A stretch of DNA of 64,000 nucleotides. It comes from Mauremys mutica (taxonomy: Eukaryota; Chordata; Testudines; Geoemydidae). Position 1 is the first letter of the stretch, and each line of letters opens with the position of its first letter. The notes beneath the pieces are model-generated. The model was not told where the DNA came from. It made no database searches and saw nothing but the letters and a program-made list of their open reading frames with translations. A program made the position numbers and the translations under genes. Location: the NCBI RefSeq assembly GCF_020497125.1, contig NC_059075.1, positions 46,474,003 to 46,538,002 on the forward strand. The letters are read 5' to 3'. Shown here one piece after another: positions 1 to 11,520 of this stretch.

Positions 1-3000
1 TCCCTGGCTTCTCTTCTTTGGCGTGGAGCAGATAAAACCTGGCTCTTGAGTATTGTTTCACTGGACACCAATCATGGGCAGCAGGAACTGCCCATTTAAC
101 TCTCTGTGGGAAGGAAGCCCAGACACTGTTCACAATAGTACTATTGTAGGGTTACAAACTGCTCTGAACAGCTTGACAGCACAGGGAAGGAGGGGTAAAG
201 GGCTTGCTTTGCTAATTGCTGCTCAAAATAAGGAAGGGGGAAATAGCTGAGAACTGATACTTATTTTCATGTGTTTTTTGCATAAAAGAACTTGTTTGTT
301 ACAAAAATCAAACAGAAATGGCATAATTACACAGCTGCCTTTACATAATTTCATTCTTAATTCTTGATTTATCTAATATCTGAACAAGAGTTTGTCTGTG
401 TAAGGAAAAATATTTTCTTCTCCTGTGATAGGAGAAGCAAAAGCCTGAAGAAAATATACTCAATTATAGATTGGACTTAGTAACAAACTTTATCTTGTTA
501 GAAGTTTACTTATCCTGTACCGGTGTTGAATTGCAAACAGTGAATTCATTTATGTATGTATAAATGTAATAATATTTCTACTGGGCACTTTGGCATATTT
601 TCAGTATTTCTAATTTAGTTCTATGAAGTCCTATCATTTTTAGTGGTGTCTTCACAGGGAGATTTTTAATACTTTTCTTCTTGTCTCTGTCTGTATATAT
701 GTACAATATAAGCTTATACTTCTGATGGTATGAAAACATTTGAACTCTACATTCATGTTAGAGCCACAGGGTAAAGAGTCAGTTTGCTTCCAGACAGTTA
801 TCCTTAGCTAAAAATGTAGTCTCTGCAAAGAGTACAAGATTTAAATCAGTGATCCAATCCTACTGTTACCAAGCAAAATCTTTTAAGGATTTTTTTAAAA
901 GAAAAAAAGGTAGGGTGAAAATCATTTCACATACATAAGCTTTACACAGATAAAGTGCAAGGAATTTGGGGAGGTGAATTTCATCTCTCCATATCTAGAA
1001 TCAGGGTATCAGGCTGTAGTGCGCCCCCCCATTATATCTACACAGGCCTCTGGAGTATAGTAGCAATTGCAATCCCTCTGCACTGCCTGTGCAGTGTAGT
1101 GATTAGAGCAACTGGATGCTTTTAAGCATCAGTCTACTGGCCTGCCCCATCCCTGTCCTCCACAGCTGCTTCTGTGGGTCTCGCATAGACACCCCACATA
1201 GACATGCAAGAGGCTGCCTGTGTGCCGACGCTGTATCTGCATTTGCCAGCATAAGTCCCATAGAGGAGCTTATGTGGTGCTAGTTCTAATGGTGTTTAAA
1301 ATAATTAACACACATTGCCCTATAGTCACATTGATCCCTACCTTGAAGTCCTTTATAAGACGACATTCTAGTCAAGTCAAAATAGGAATGTTGCCTGAGT
1401 AAGTACTTCAGGACTGGACCATTATTTTTATCCAGGTCTATCTCACTGTTTTGTTTTCACCTCCTATAGCCTGTGACTAAAACACAGACTTTGAAGTGTC
1501 TGTGAATACAACCATTCATGTCTCAACCTCTCCACTCATGAATTTAATCGGTAGTCCATTATAGATGTGAAAAATTGGTTTTTGTGGTATGGAGATCCAA
1601 TGGCGAGTATGGCTGGGAATCCTCAGCTATGCAAGATTTATAGAATGAGAAACAGAACCAACAAATGATAGTAAAATTTAGAGTTTCTACTAACATGATT
1701 TAGTAAATATGCCCCTGCTATATTTCAAAAAGATAATTCATTGAATGCCCATTCTTCCTCTTACTGTACGAGTAGATTATATTTAAGTCAAGATTAATGG
1801 ATAGATTTTAATGTTAAAATCCAGTCTCTGAGCCTGTCATTCCCTAGAGGCATATAGTGCATTAGTTTAAGCCAGTATGCTGCTTATCATAGATACTATG
1901 ACACTGTCTTAAATGACAGTTTACTGTACTTTGTTACTGCTTACTGTCGTAATAAAATCACTATTTTGTGTTCTTGATAATTACAATATTAAGTAGAAAC
2001 TTAATTTGATTACTGCACATTTAGATACAGATAGCTCTTAAGTAATTGCCCACTGTAAAATTTCTGATATTCATTTTTTTAGGTCTGTCAGTGTCTAAAT
2101 TTAATACTAACTCCAGATGCTTGCTTTATTTAAGTTAGCTGAACTAAAACATCTTTGTGCTGAAAAGAAATCTACAACATTATTTTTTTTCAGTGCAAGT
2201 GATGTCTCTTATCCCGTAGCTTTTCTCACTTGAAAGCCCATGTTTGTTTTAAAAATCTTTAAAACGGAATTGGTTGATGTTTGCATTTTGTCTGTGAGTT
2301 TAATAAAATTATTTCAGAATTCTAAAGGGTAGAAGTATTGTTTTACATTGTTGCTGAATCAATGACTGTTTTTTACTTTGAAATTGACAGAACTCGTGCT
2401 TAAAATGTTTGCAATTTTTGTTACCTAAAGAACTGATCAAATCAATAGTTAAGAATATATTCAGTATACTTATTTTAATATTTATATGAAATGTTATACA
2501 ACTTTGGTGTTTTATTATTTAATTCTGAAAATATTAATTCTAAATGGAGGATTTAGGGTCACTCCTGTGGACTTAAATTTGTAATTCTCCACAGATACAA
2601 TTAATCTGTTAAAATGTTTTCATATGAACTTCAGAAGAGAAGGAGTTGTAGCTTGCTGCAGTTTTTCTGACATTTTTCATTTAGTAATTGAGTGTTGTAA
2701 GTGGTTAAGTATGGTCCAAATTTTATCCTACCCAGCTTGTATTAATGTGCCTACACTCACACTGCCTTAGCACCTGTTATGGATTTTGAGTCATCTGGCA
2801 GCCCGTGAGACTTAGATAAAGAAGTACCAGGTGTCCTGCCTGTCTCTTAATTGAGACGCATTGTAAACAATATAGACTTGGCAATATGGTTATAGGGATG
2901 GATTAAAGCTCAGCTTTGTCTGCTCTGACGAATCGCTGCTTTTCCTTCGTGGAAGATACCATAAACCACTGAAGAATTTAGTGATAAGATCTGATGGCAC

Positions 3001-3494
3001 AACATAAAAAATAAACACTGTGCCCTAACCTATAATATATCTAGAGTTTTTTAGAAGGATTGTACAACAGTATGTTAAATATACTGTACTGCTGCTGATG
3101 TATGCTCCATTCACAGTTTCTGACAAAAATATAGCACTTGTGGCAAGTGCTTACTTTGTATAAGTGAACACTCCCCCTATTTAGCCTAAGTTCATGTAAA
3201 ATGAATGTATATGTTAAGAAAATGTCTATCAATATATTTGTCAATAAATTAGGTAAGTTGTAATATTTCCTTGGAAAAGCCCAATGTATACACTGTACTT
3301 GTTTTGCAGTATTTTCAGCCTTTTACATTGTTAGCTTACTATCCTTGTAGTGACCTCATGGCCTCCTATTTCCTTTAGCTATAAGTACCCCTCACCCATC
3401 CAGTGGCAAATGTGCATTTTGTGATATTATAGGTCTCATAAAGGCTTTTTAAAGTAATTGAAAAGAAATTGAACTTTTTTGGAACAAAAAGTAA
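1..3494 (+). other. RALGAPA1: RALGAPA1 intron, no feature recognised
   Basis: AT-rich intronic DNA of RALGAPA1, inferred only because the first recognisable exon lies downstream at 15605 and is internal. I looked for upstream RapGAP-domain exons and found none with flanking splice sites. Short open frames here have no recognisable protein content. Confidence 0.5.
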
Positions 3495-4760
3495 CAATTA
3501 GGTGTCCTCTTCTTTCTTGACAATTTCCTATTTTGAAGTGGTGAGTTTCATAGCCTTCTTCCAAAATTCATGCTTGTATGCCAGGCTGTCGTGCAGATTG
3601 ATCGCTATGAGGTCTGGTGATGTCCTGTCCATGTACCGAGACTTTGGTCTCCCCCTTGGTCATCTTCCATCCATGATTATTGCAAGAGTCAGCCTATCAA
3701 TATAGCTCTCAGGTCTCCACTAAATATGCCCATACCAACATAGCCTAGCCTCCCTCAGCTTGTCTTCAATTGGCACTATCTTTATTATAACCCTCTACAG
3801 CCTCATTTCATTTCCTCTCACATACTGTCCAACCATTTGACCATCTCAACATCTTCATTTCTGTGGTAGTATGTGTACTGGTTTCTTTTCTAGTGGCTGG
3901 CCAAGTCTTTGTTCCATACATTAGAATGGTTGAATTACAGTTTTAAACATTCTATCTTTTAACTTTTTATTGACATCATTTATCACAAAGAACTGGGGTC
4001 AGCTCCTGCTGTTTCTACCAAGCAGCTTTAGTATGATGCCAGGCATCGTTCAGGAGGGCACCATTGATCTAGGTATTTAAGTCCTTTTGCTCTTCTACAC
4101 CATCTGCCTGTGATATCCTTTATGATGAATCCTTCCCCCCCCCCCATCCCTCCCAGTTATCATAGCCTTGGTCGTATCAACGTTTGCTCTGTCTAGTCTG
4201 CTCAAAATTATGTTGCCATTATTCAGCGTTGACTGGCAAGGTCTCACAGTCTTCTGCACCTATCACTAAAACATCAGCAAACAGCATGTTTCCAGGTAGC
4301 TCCCTTCATATATTCTCATTTATTTATATCCATGACAATTGCAAACAAAAAGGGGTTCAACTCTTACCCTTAATGTAGGCCAGTGTTTACTGGAAATTCT
4401 CTACGGTAGTCCCAGTTAGTTTTGACTACAGTAGCCACTCCATCATAATATCCTGAATAAGACAAACTTCACCAAACTAATTCTATTGGTACGTGATCAC
4501 ATACCCACAAAAACCATGTCAAGTTGCTGTCTCTTTCCTTTGAATTTCTGTATAAAGGATTTATGTACAAATGTGGCATCAGCTATTCTCCTTCCCACCA
4601 TAAATCCATGTTGACCCATCCAAATTTCAATTATGCCACGCACTTTTCAATAATCGTCTCCCATGTTTTCATCGCATGTGACATCAGCTTAATTGGGTAA
4701 TAATTAGCACAGTGTAATATTTCCTTTGTTTAAAAAATGGCCACTCCAAAGCTTTTATGC
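3495..4760 (-). mobile_element. Degraded RTE-like LINE reverse transcriptase fragment
   Basis: Conceptual translation of the minus strand, with several frame breaks, shows reverse-transcriptase blocks typical of RTE/BovB-type non-LTR retrotransposons. Around 4695-4660 it reads IKLMSHAMKTWE, around 4352-4327 PFLFAIVMD, and around 3680-3640 WMEDDQGGDQSLG, matching the C-terminal part of this class of ORF. Both the RT core and the downstream segment are present in the expected order. Numerous stops show it is long dead. A C-rich run lies inside it at about 4134-4147. The clade assignment is from recognised motifs, not from an alignment. Confidence 0.65.
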
Positions 4761-5399
4761 AATTCGGACAACGTTTTTTTTTCTTAAGAATATCTTTGAA
4801 CAAAATTGTAAAATACTTGATGCCTTTCCAATGACTTTAGTGCATCCATTGTTACTTCCTCTGACCCAGATGCTTTCTCCTTTTTCATTTTCCTAAGGTA
4901 TAATTAACATAAATGTTTTACTTTAAAAAAAAAAATCAATGAGCCAACATAAAAAATTAGTAATATTGGAGCTGATATTTAACCACATATGTGAGAGCTA
5001 TCATATATATTACTTTATCCTCAAGGAGGCATACTTACATTTTCCTGGAGGTTACATCAGAGAGCATCTCTTGATTCTGGTAGCCTTTTATTAACAGAAG
5101 ATTTATGCCAAAGCTAATTTGTTAGTATCAGGTAGGCTCACTACTGATAAAATGTGATACTGTTTAATATTCAGTTGTTTTATAGAGTTTTTATTCTTGG
5201 ATAATTTTGTTTTACATGTGAATGTTGTTTTATTAAACCATGAGATAATTAGATTAATGAATACAGATGCTTATATAATATGAGCATTTCTTTTTTAAAA
5301 AAATTTTGGTAACATATTTTGTAGCATTTTAAATAAAATATTTATAAAATATGGATAAGAGAAATTGACGATCAGCCAACATTAAATCCTCTGGTTTTT
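4761..5399 (+). other. Intronic, nothing recognised
   Basis: AT-rich sequence with no convincing repeat or exon. Confidence 0.4.
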
Positions 5400-5530
5400 T
5401 TGCTCAGCTCTCATAGACTTTAAGGCTAGAAGGGACCATCTGATCATCTAGTCTGACTTCTTGCATATTGCAGGCCATAGGACCTCACCTACCACCTCCT
5501 GTAATAGACCCCTAACCTCTGGCTGAGTTA
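5400..5530 (-). mobile_element. CR1 LINE 3' end fragment
   Basis: The plus strand reads as the reverse complement of the CR1 3' terminus: a block ending AGAAGGGACCATCTGATCAT then CTAGTCTGAC. It matches, in reverse, the CR1 tail seen at 58486-58528 in this same window (GACTAGATGACC then GGTCCCTTCTAACCC). It is a strongly 5'-truncated copy, as is usual for CR1. Confidence 0.65.
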
Positions 5531-6967
5531 CATGAAGTAAAGAAAGAAATTATTGCATGTTATGGCAAAGCTATTGTCCCTAATACTGAAAGCTCAGTTC
5601 ATGTGGAAGAAAAATAGCACTAGAAAGTTATAAAATGATTAAGCCTTTGACCGTCGCTGTCCAGTGTGGTCAAGACAAGATTTCTTGTTTGAAAGTGAGT
5701 TTCTACTCTGATAATTGATCCATTTGAAAATAGGGTGGTCTTACCCCATAGATTGACTTCTTATGTGCTTGTTTTAATGACAAAATTACCTTTTTACTTC
5801 TGTTAGCATTTCAGAGCTGGCAGACAGCAATGGGAGAATGAATTGGATTCTATTTTATGCATCAGCAGAGTTGTTAATAACTTCCAGTTGCAGATACAGA
5901 TTCTCCATTCAGTTACAGTACATCTGTGCAGCCCCACAGAAAACACAGATACACAGTGCAGAATTTGGCATACACATTTTCATTACTGGTAAAGATAAGT
6001 AGAAAAGAACGCAGCTTGACTTTCAGATGCCAGATTGATTTTAGTTAGCATGAGTGGCAGTTAAGGGAAAAATACTTCTTTATTTGTAAACTGTACAAAT
6101 TAGATCTGGAAATCCTTGCAAAACTAATAGGGAATGCCATAATGCCTTTTCAACAGAATCACTTTTCAGAATAGAGAAGGCCTTTACCTACGCATCTCAG
6201 TGTGTTTGGTTGATACTGGTCAGCCACCCACAGATGAAATGGTGTTAGTTGTAGAGCTTCCAACACTGGATCAGTAGCTGTCCGTCCTACATCTTTAATT
6301 CTCAGAGCCAATAAAGAGCACAAATTCCAATGACTCAGTGTGACTTCAGCTGTTTTGATAGCCGCTGGCCAATCATCTCTTTCAGAAATAGATGTCTCAC
6401 TTCCAGAAAAAATCTGTTATTAAATATTTTGTCTTGGCTTCCTTCAAGAGCTAAATTCTATTATGGCAATGTTTTTCTACCATCATCTATAGGAATCTTT
6501 ACCTACTACAAAAGTCTTGTCCTGTTTCCATATGGACTCATCCTTAATCCCCTTGACCTTAAAAAATCACAACTTACTTGGAGGAATCTATCCAAAAATA
6601 TCGGTCACCAACCTCATTCTCAAGGGCCCCAAATTGTAGTATATCTTCTGTTTAATAACTGCCTCTGTGCTTGCCGCCTCTGGCAGGCCAAGGAGCAAAA
6701 AGCCAAAACTCTGATCCCTGACACATGCTGCCAATAAACCAACAGGGTGATCTTTTTCTTTGCTTTGACCTTTGATGTCAAATAACAGTTTTAGCAGGTT
6801 GTTTAATTATATTCACTGTACACTGTCAATACTGTAAACTTGTTTCTATCAGTAAAGTAGGCAAATATGACTGCCTAGACTCATAAGGAGCAGATATGTT
6901 GATGAAGAAGGTGCCATTTTGCACAGTTGCTCTTCTGACTGTAACCATGCTTTATAGAAATTGACTT
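5531..6967 (+). other. Intronic, nothing recognised
   Basis: No exon or clear repeat. A 135-codon open frame at 6330-6737 has no recognisable domain or codon signature and is taken as chance. Confidence 0.4.
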
Positions 6968-8200
6968 TATGCAGTTAAAAGAAATTCTAAATGTCTATGT
7001 CACACTGTCTGGAGTGGCTTACTACCTCAGGGCAGACTGTCAAAAACAGGGCAGACACTCCAAACTAGTAGTGTGTTCTGTAATTAGATTTCACCAAGCC
7101 AGTAACGCACGTGAATTCCTAGATTACTTTAACAGTCTTATCATGGAGTCACAGATTGACCCCTTAGAGTCTCACCCAGACAAACTGGACTTAGTGATAA
7201 ATGATCAGTTCACCAAAATCATACCACATCCATATTGCTTCCAGTACCAAGAGACCTGTCATTTACCCCAGATCAGCTGATACTCTAGATCCTATACCAA
7301 AGACCATGCCTATAGCCAATCCTGTAATTGACTGTCTAAAAGTTTATTAACTAGGAAAAAGGAATGAGAGTTACTTACAAGTTAAAGCAAGCAAATATAA
7401 ACACAAAAATGAGTTACCATCTAAATCCTAAGAGTTGTAGTGATCTGTCTAGTCAAAGTGTCTTTTGGGGCAGACCCAGGAGGGTGAGGAGTTTAAAGCA
7501 GTGATTCTCAACCTACTTACCATTGTGAGCCATATGTGCAGCAATCTGTGTTATATGGGCCACATCCACATGATATATATACTACTATATGGCCCTGAGG
7601 TTGTCACATGGGCTGCAGTTGTGTGCTGATTGTGCGGCAAGTTGAGAACCACTGGTTTAGAGTTTCTGGCCCTTCAGAGTTCAGACAGCCATAAGATTCA
7701 GTTTCTTCTTACCAGGGATTTTTATTCCCTTCCACTCCCCAAGAGTTCAAGATGATGGGATGAGTTCACCTGAATGTCTCCTCTTCCTGGGTGTGTGGGG
7801 GAGAAGTAATCAACAAAGTATTTTGTCCTCTAATGTTCCACAGTGGTTTGTCTGGTATCTATGGACCTTCTTTTGTTTGGCAGGAGACAACACCTCCTGT
7901 GGCAAACCAGCATTTCACACTTGGTAATGTTTCTGTCCTATGGGAGTTTATAGTTTCAGAGCAAACACTTTTACCGTTAAAGAGCAAACATATTACTTTA
8001 TAACATGGGATATAGATATTATAAGTCATATTAATGCATGCAGCAGCATACAAGCATTTCATATTCTAAACACTAAATATGTTTTTTTAATATGAATACC
8101 AGTTTTGAGCAAAACTAATATATGGGTGACCCCCTCTGGTCTCCAGCTATCAGGTTGTCAGTTCTTAGTTAATGCCTACAAGAGCTGACATTTGGCCTAC
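6968..8200. repeat. Long interspersed repeat, class unresolved (LTR-like?)
   Basis: From memory this stretch resembles a dispersed turtle repeat of about 1.2 kb, possibly an LTR. I cannot see the diagnostic ends or a target duplication, so class and limits are uncertain. It is interrupted by a 156-bp hAT element at 7499-7654 whose target duplications imply that the host sequence was already in place. Confidence 0.3.
7499..7654. mobile_element. hAT-type MITE, 156 bp
   Basis: Ends are an inverted pair: CAGTGATTCTCAACCT at the left, and AGTTGAGAACCACTG at the right. The element is flanked by an 8-bp near-duplication, gtttaaag (7491-7498) and gtttagag (7655-7662), 7 of 8 identical. CAG termini with 8-bp duplications are the hallmark of hAT transposons. 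It is far too short to encode a transposase. Confidence 0.75.
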
Positions 8201-8475
8201 TAGTGTCATAGCCCATTCATTCTACCAGCAAGTATTTGCAAGTTGAGGATTCCCGTTTTCCAGTTAGTGGTGAAATGAAACTTTGTTCCTTTGCCCCTAA
8301 AGTAGTCTGCAAATGTGTCTCAGTCATGGCCATGCCATCTGTAATCAAATCACAGCATCCAGAGAGGCAGTGGTACCTGTATTTCTGATAATCATTCATA
8401 ATGTCCACATTTTGAGTTTCTCTTGCTACTTAAAAATGTCCTCTTAGCTATGTTTTGGTCACAGAGAGTAATAGG
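8201..8475 (+). other. Intronic, nothing recognised
   Basis: No feature recognised. Confidence 0.35.
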
Positions 8476-8662
8476 TAATAATTGGAGATACACCAATCTC
8501 CTAGAACTGGAAGGGACCTCGAAAGGTCATGGAGTCCAGCCCCCTGCCTTCACTAGCAGGACCAATTTTTGCCCCAGATCCCTAAGTGACCTCCTCAAGG
8601 ATTGAACTCACAATCCTGGGTTTAGCAGGCCAATGTTCAAACCACTGAGCTATCCCTCCCCC
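8476..8662 (-). mobile_element. tRNA-derived SINE with CR1-like tail
   Basis: Read on the minus strand, the element starts with a tRNA-like head. An A-box-like TAGCTCAGTGGTTTGA lies at 8652-8637 and a B-box-like GAGTTCAATCC at 8609-8599, so it carries an internal RNA polymerase III promoter layout. The 3' half (about 8560-8480) includes GAGGTCCCTTCCAGTTCTA, which resembles the CR1 LINE 3' end at 58490-58520. This head/tail structure matches the tortoise pol III SINE family described as sharing its 3' end with a CR1-like LINE. It supports a cryptodire turtle as source. Confidence 0.8.
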
Positions 8663-8689
8663 TAATTTTAGGCTACTCTTAAAAGAGCC

Positions 8690-9055
8690 TCTTTCACCTG
8701 AGGCAATATGCTCATATGTGCTCAAAGGTTCTGCTTTCATGCAATACGGTGTTGCAACCTCTGGGATTGCAGTGCCGCTCAGGTTTGGCCCTGCCCCCTG
8801 ACTCTCATTTGTGTAAGTGGAGTTGTGACCTGGCTCATGGGATTTGCCACTCATTCAGGTTTGGCCTACCCTGACTCGTCGTCATGATGGCTGGGCTAAA
8901 CCAGAGTAGCGCTGGGTCCTGAGAGGTTGCAGTGCCCGGAGCAGGGAGGCAAGCCCAGCTAGCTCCATGGGACAGGAGCTGCCACGTGACCCTTTGAAAC
9001 ATTCTGGTGACCCAAATTTTCTGTCTCAACCCATAGGTTGAGAAACCCCAGTTTA
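8690..9055. mobile_element. Degraded hAT-like element
   Basis: The right end (about 9030-9052) reads CATAGGTTGAGAAACCCCA, close to the hAT 3' terminus at 28458-28476. The body is moderately GC-rich. The left terminus is not recognisable, so limits are approximate. Confidence 0.4.
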
Positions 9056-10615
9056 AACCGTTGGCATGACTTAAAAATCAGTACAGATTGGAGCTCCCAC
9101 TCCATATGACAAAGGATTGTGAATCAACTCAGAGAACTGTACAAAGCAGTGTTACATTGCAAGTGCCTTTCCTCCTAACTGGAGATCATCTCAGTGATGG
9201 AAAAACTGTGGGTGGAGAACCCATTATCTCTTTTTCTCCACTTGGGAATCTTCAGAGAATGCCAACCCTCCTTCCTCATGCTGTTATGAAACTGCTGAAA
9301 ATGTTATGAAAGGTGTGTAAAAAGTTCTGCTGCCAGTTTCTCAGACCTGATCGGCTTTTTGGTGTCTTCCCAGAGATACCTTTCCGTCAGCATGGATCTT
9401 CTCTCTTATAGGCATATTTTGCTCCTCCAATATCATATAACACTGTTGAGCCAAAATCTTGGAACCTTTGTGTGAGCCTAGGATATTTCAGGAGTTCAAA
9501 TTGGTCTTGGAAGTATTTTCAAATGTTCTCAAAGACTAGAAAATCATCTGATAATGCATAGGCTTAAGCATAAACATCTTATTGATGTCAAGTTTCTGAA
9601 ATGATGGGTCACTTTTTTTGTTCCTTAGAAAAATACTATAGATTAACTATCATTTGTGATTAAAATGTACCATTTAAATTTGTTCACTGTAAGTTCTCTT
9701 GAACCCTTATGTTAATGTAGTTTCACATGCTCTCTTTAAGGAGATGTGTCTTCGTAAACTTCAACTATTTGAGTTAGCATTTCAATTTGAATTAGTGGAC
9801 CACATGTGTCTCAGCTACCTCCCTCAGTGTGAACGTTCATAAATGGGAATTGGTTCTCCACAACACAGGTTGTTTAGGAAAACCATCTCAATCAAACTAT
9901 TCTTTTTCTTTGTTTCTTCCAACATCTTACAAGTACTTTTGAGACTATGGTAACGATGTAATAGATTATAGAGCTGTCAAATGAAATATTAGATATAATG
10001 TTAATATTCATAGCTAGATGTTGATGTTGTTTTTTCTTTTTTCTCAATTTGAAATTAATATTTATTTGACCTACAAAATAGGATGCATATTATTACCTCA
10101 GTCAAACTAGTACTTACCATAGGTCTTCCCAGCTTATTGTGGGGATATAAAATCCAAGTACTCTCTTATCTGTAAAATAAGGTTATATAAAAAAATAGTG
10201 AATTGTATTCATATGCTACAGCAATGCAGTCTGGCCTGTTTCTAGAAGTTTTTGGGGAGCTGTTACTGAGAAAAGATATAGGCAGAACTCAGGTTATTTA
10301 AATGAAAGTGAATTTGAGGAGATGAGTTTAATGTAGTGGGGAGGGGGAGGAAGTCAGCGAAGGTGTTTATGGAAGAGGAGTTCATGATCAAAAGTTCAGG
10401 AGATGATGTTTTTAGCAGCAGCATTTTGTTAATGTGAAAGGCAAAGAGGTGAGAAATGGGGAGGCCAGAGAGGATAGGTTGTACTAATCAAGTTGAAAGA
10501 TGACAACACCATGGTTAGAAGTTTAAATAGTAGTAAAGAGAGGGTAGAAAGGATGAATTTTGGTGGTAGAGGAATTAGTTACAATACAAAGGAAGAAAAC
10601 AAAATTCACAAAACA
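9056..10615 (+). other. Intronic, nothing recognised
   Basis: No exon or identifiable repeat. Confidence 0.4.
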
Positions 10616-10617
10616 GC

Positions 10618-10760
10618 TAGGATACAATTTATTTGTATTACCATAGCACCTAGGAACCCAGTCATGGATCAGGACACCATTGTGCTAGGTGCCATACAAA
10701 CAGAACAAAAAGACAGCCCTTGCCTCAAGAGCTTATAATCGAAGTATAAGACGAGACAAC
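10618..10760. repeat. Old interspersed repeat, same family as 46930-47060
   Basis: Contains a block (ATTGTGCTAGGTGCCATACA then CAAGAGCTTATAATC) that recurs in altered form at 46975-47045 (GTTGAGCTAGGTGCTGGTATACA then GAAGAGTTTCCAGTC). The two copies are clearly related. I recognise the pattern as an ancient amniote repeat but cannot name the class. Confidence 0.5.
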
Positions 10761-10899
10761 ACATGGAGACAAGACACAGGTTAGTATAAGGAAACATTGA
10801 GGCAATATTGGTCAGCATGATAGGCAGTAGTATTAGTACACAAGTGGCTAACTGTGATCAATATTTTTATAGTCATCACAGCAAAAGTTTTAAAGAGAT

Positions 10900-11520
10900 T
10901 TAAAGGAAAATAATTAAGTAGTTTTACAGATGTTTACGGGGAGCTTCTCCCACTCATGAGGAGCAGTATGGGAAAAAGCACAAAAGTACTTGCTGGAAAA
11001 TTTGACAAGTGGCTGATGGAGGCTGACATTGTTGGGCAATCAGAGATGGGAGCCAACATTTTGATAGTGAAAAAGAGATTATAGAAAGGGTGATGGTAGG
11101 CCATGAAAGACCAGAAAAATGAAGACAAGCAGGTTAGGTATTATGCAATAGAAAATGGGGAGCCAGTGGAGGGATGCAAAGAGAGTGGTGACATGGTTGA
11201 AAGCAACGGGCTAGAATGATCTTGCAGCAGCATTCTGAATGGATATGAATGGGGTAAGATTGCATTTGTCAAAGCCAGAGAAAAGGCAGTAATCAATATA
11301 CAATGTGATGAGAGTTTTAGCTGTGTGGATGAATATGAAAGGCTGTATCTTAGAGATGGGATGCAGAAAGAATCTGCAAGATTTAGATGCAGCCTGGTTG
11401 TGAGGACCTAATAAGTCGTCCAAGTTGAAGATAAAGATACTAAGATTGTCAACAGTGATAGAGGAAGGAGAGTGATTAGGAGGAGGAAACATGAGAAGTT
11501 GCTTTTCTGACATATTGCCT
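10900..11520. repeat. Probable ancient interspersed repeat
   Basis: Purine-rich sequence containing GGGGAGCCAGTGGAGG and AAGGCAGTAATCAA, phrases I associate with old LINE-like repeats in amniotes. A related phrase (TTACAGTAATCCAGGC) occurs near 46067. Class and limits are uncertain. Confidence 0.3.

Noticed and set aside
6330..6737. 135-codon open frame in the RALGAPA1 intron
   Set aside because: No recognisable motif or splice context; a frame of this length is expected by chance in AT-rich sequence of this size.
8599..8652. tRNA gene
   Set aside because: A- and B-box-like motifs are part of a SINE with a CR1-like tail; the tRNA fold is not preserved.
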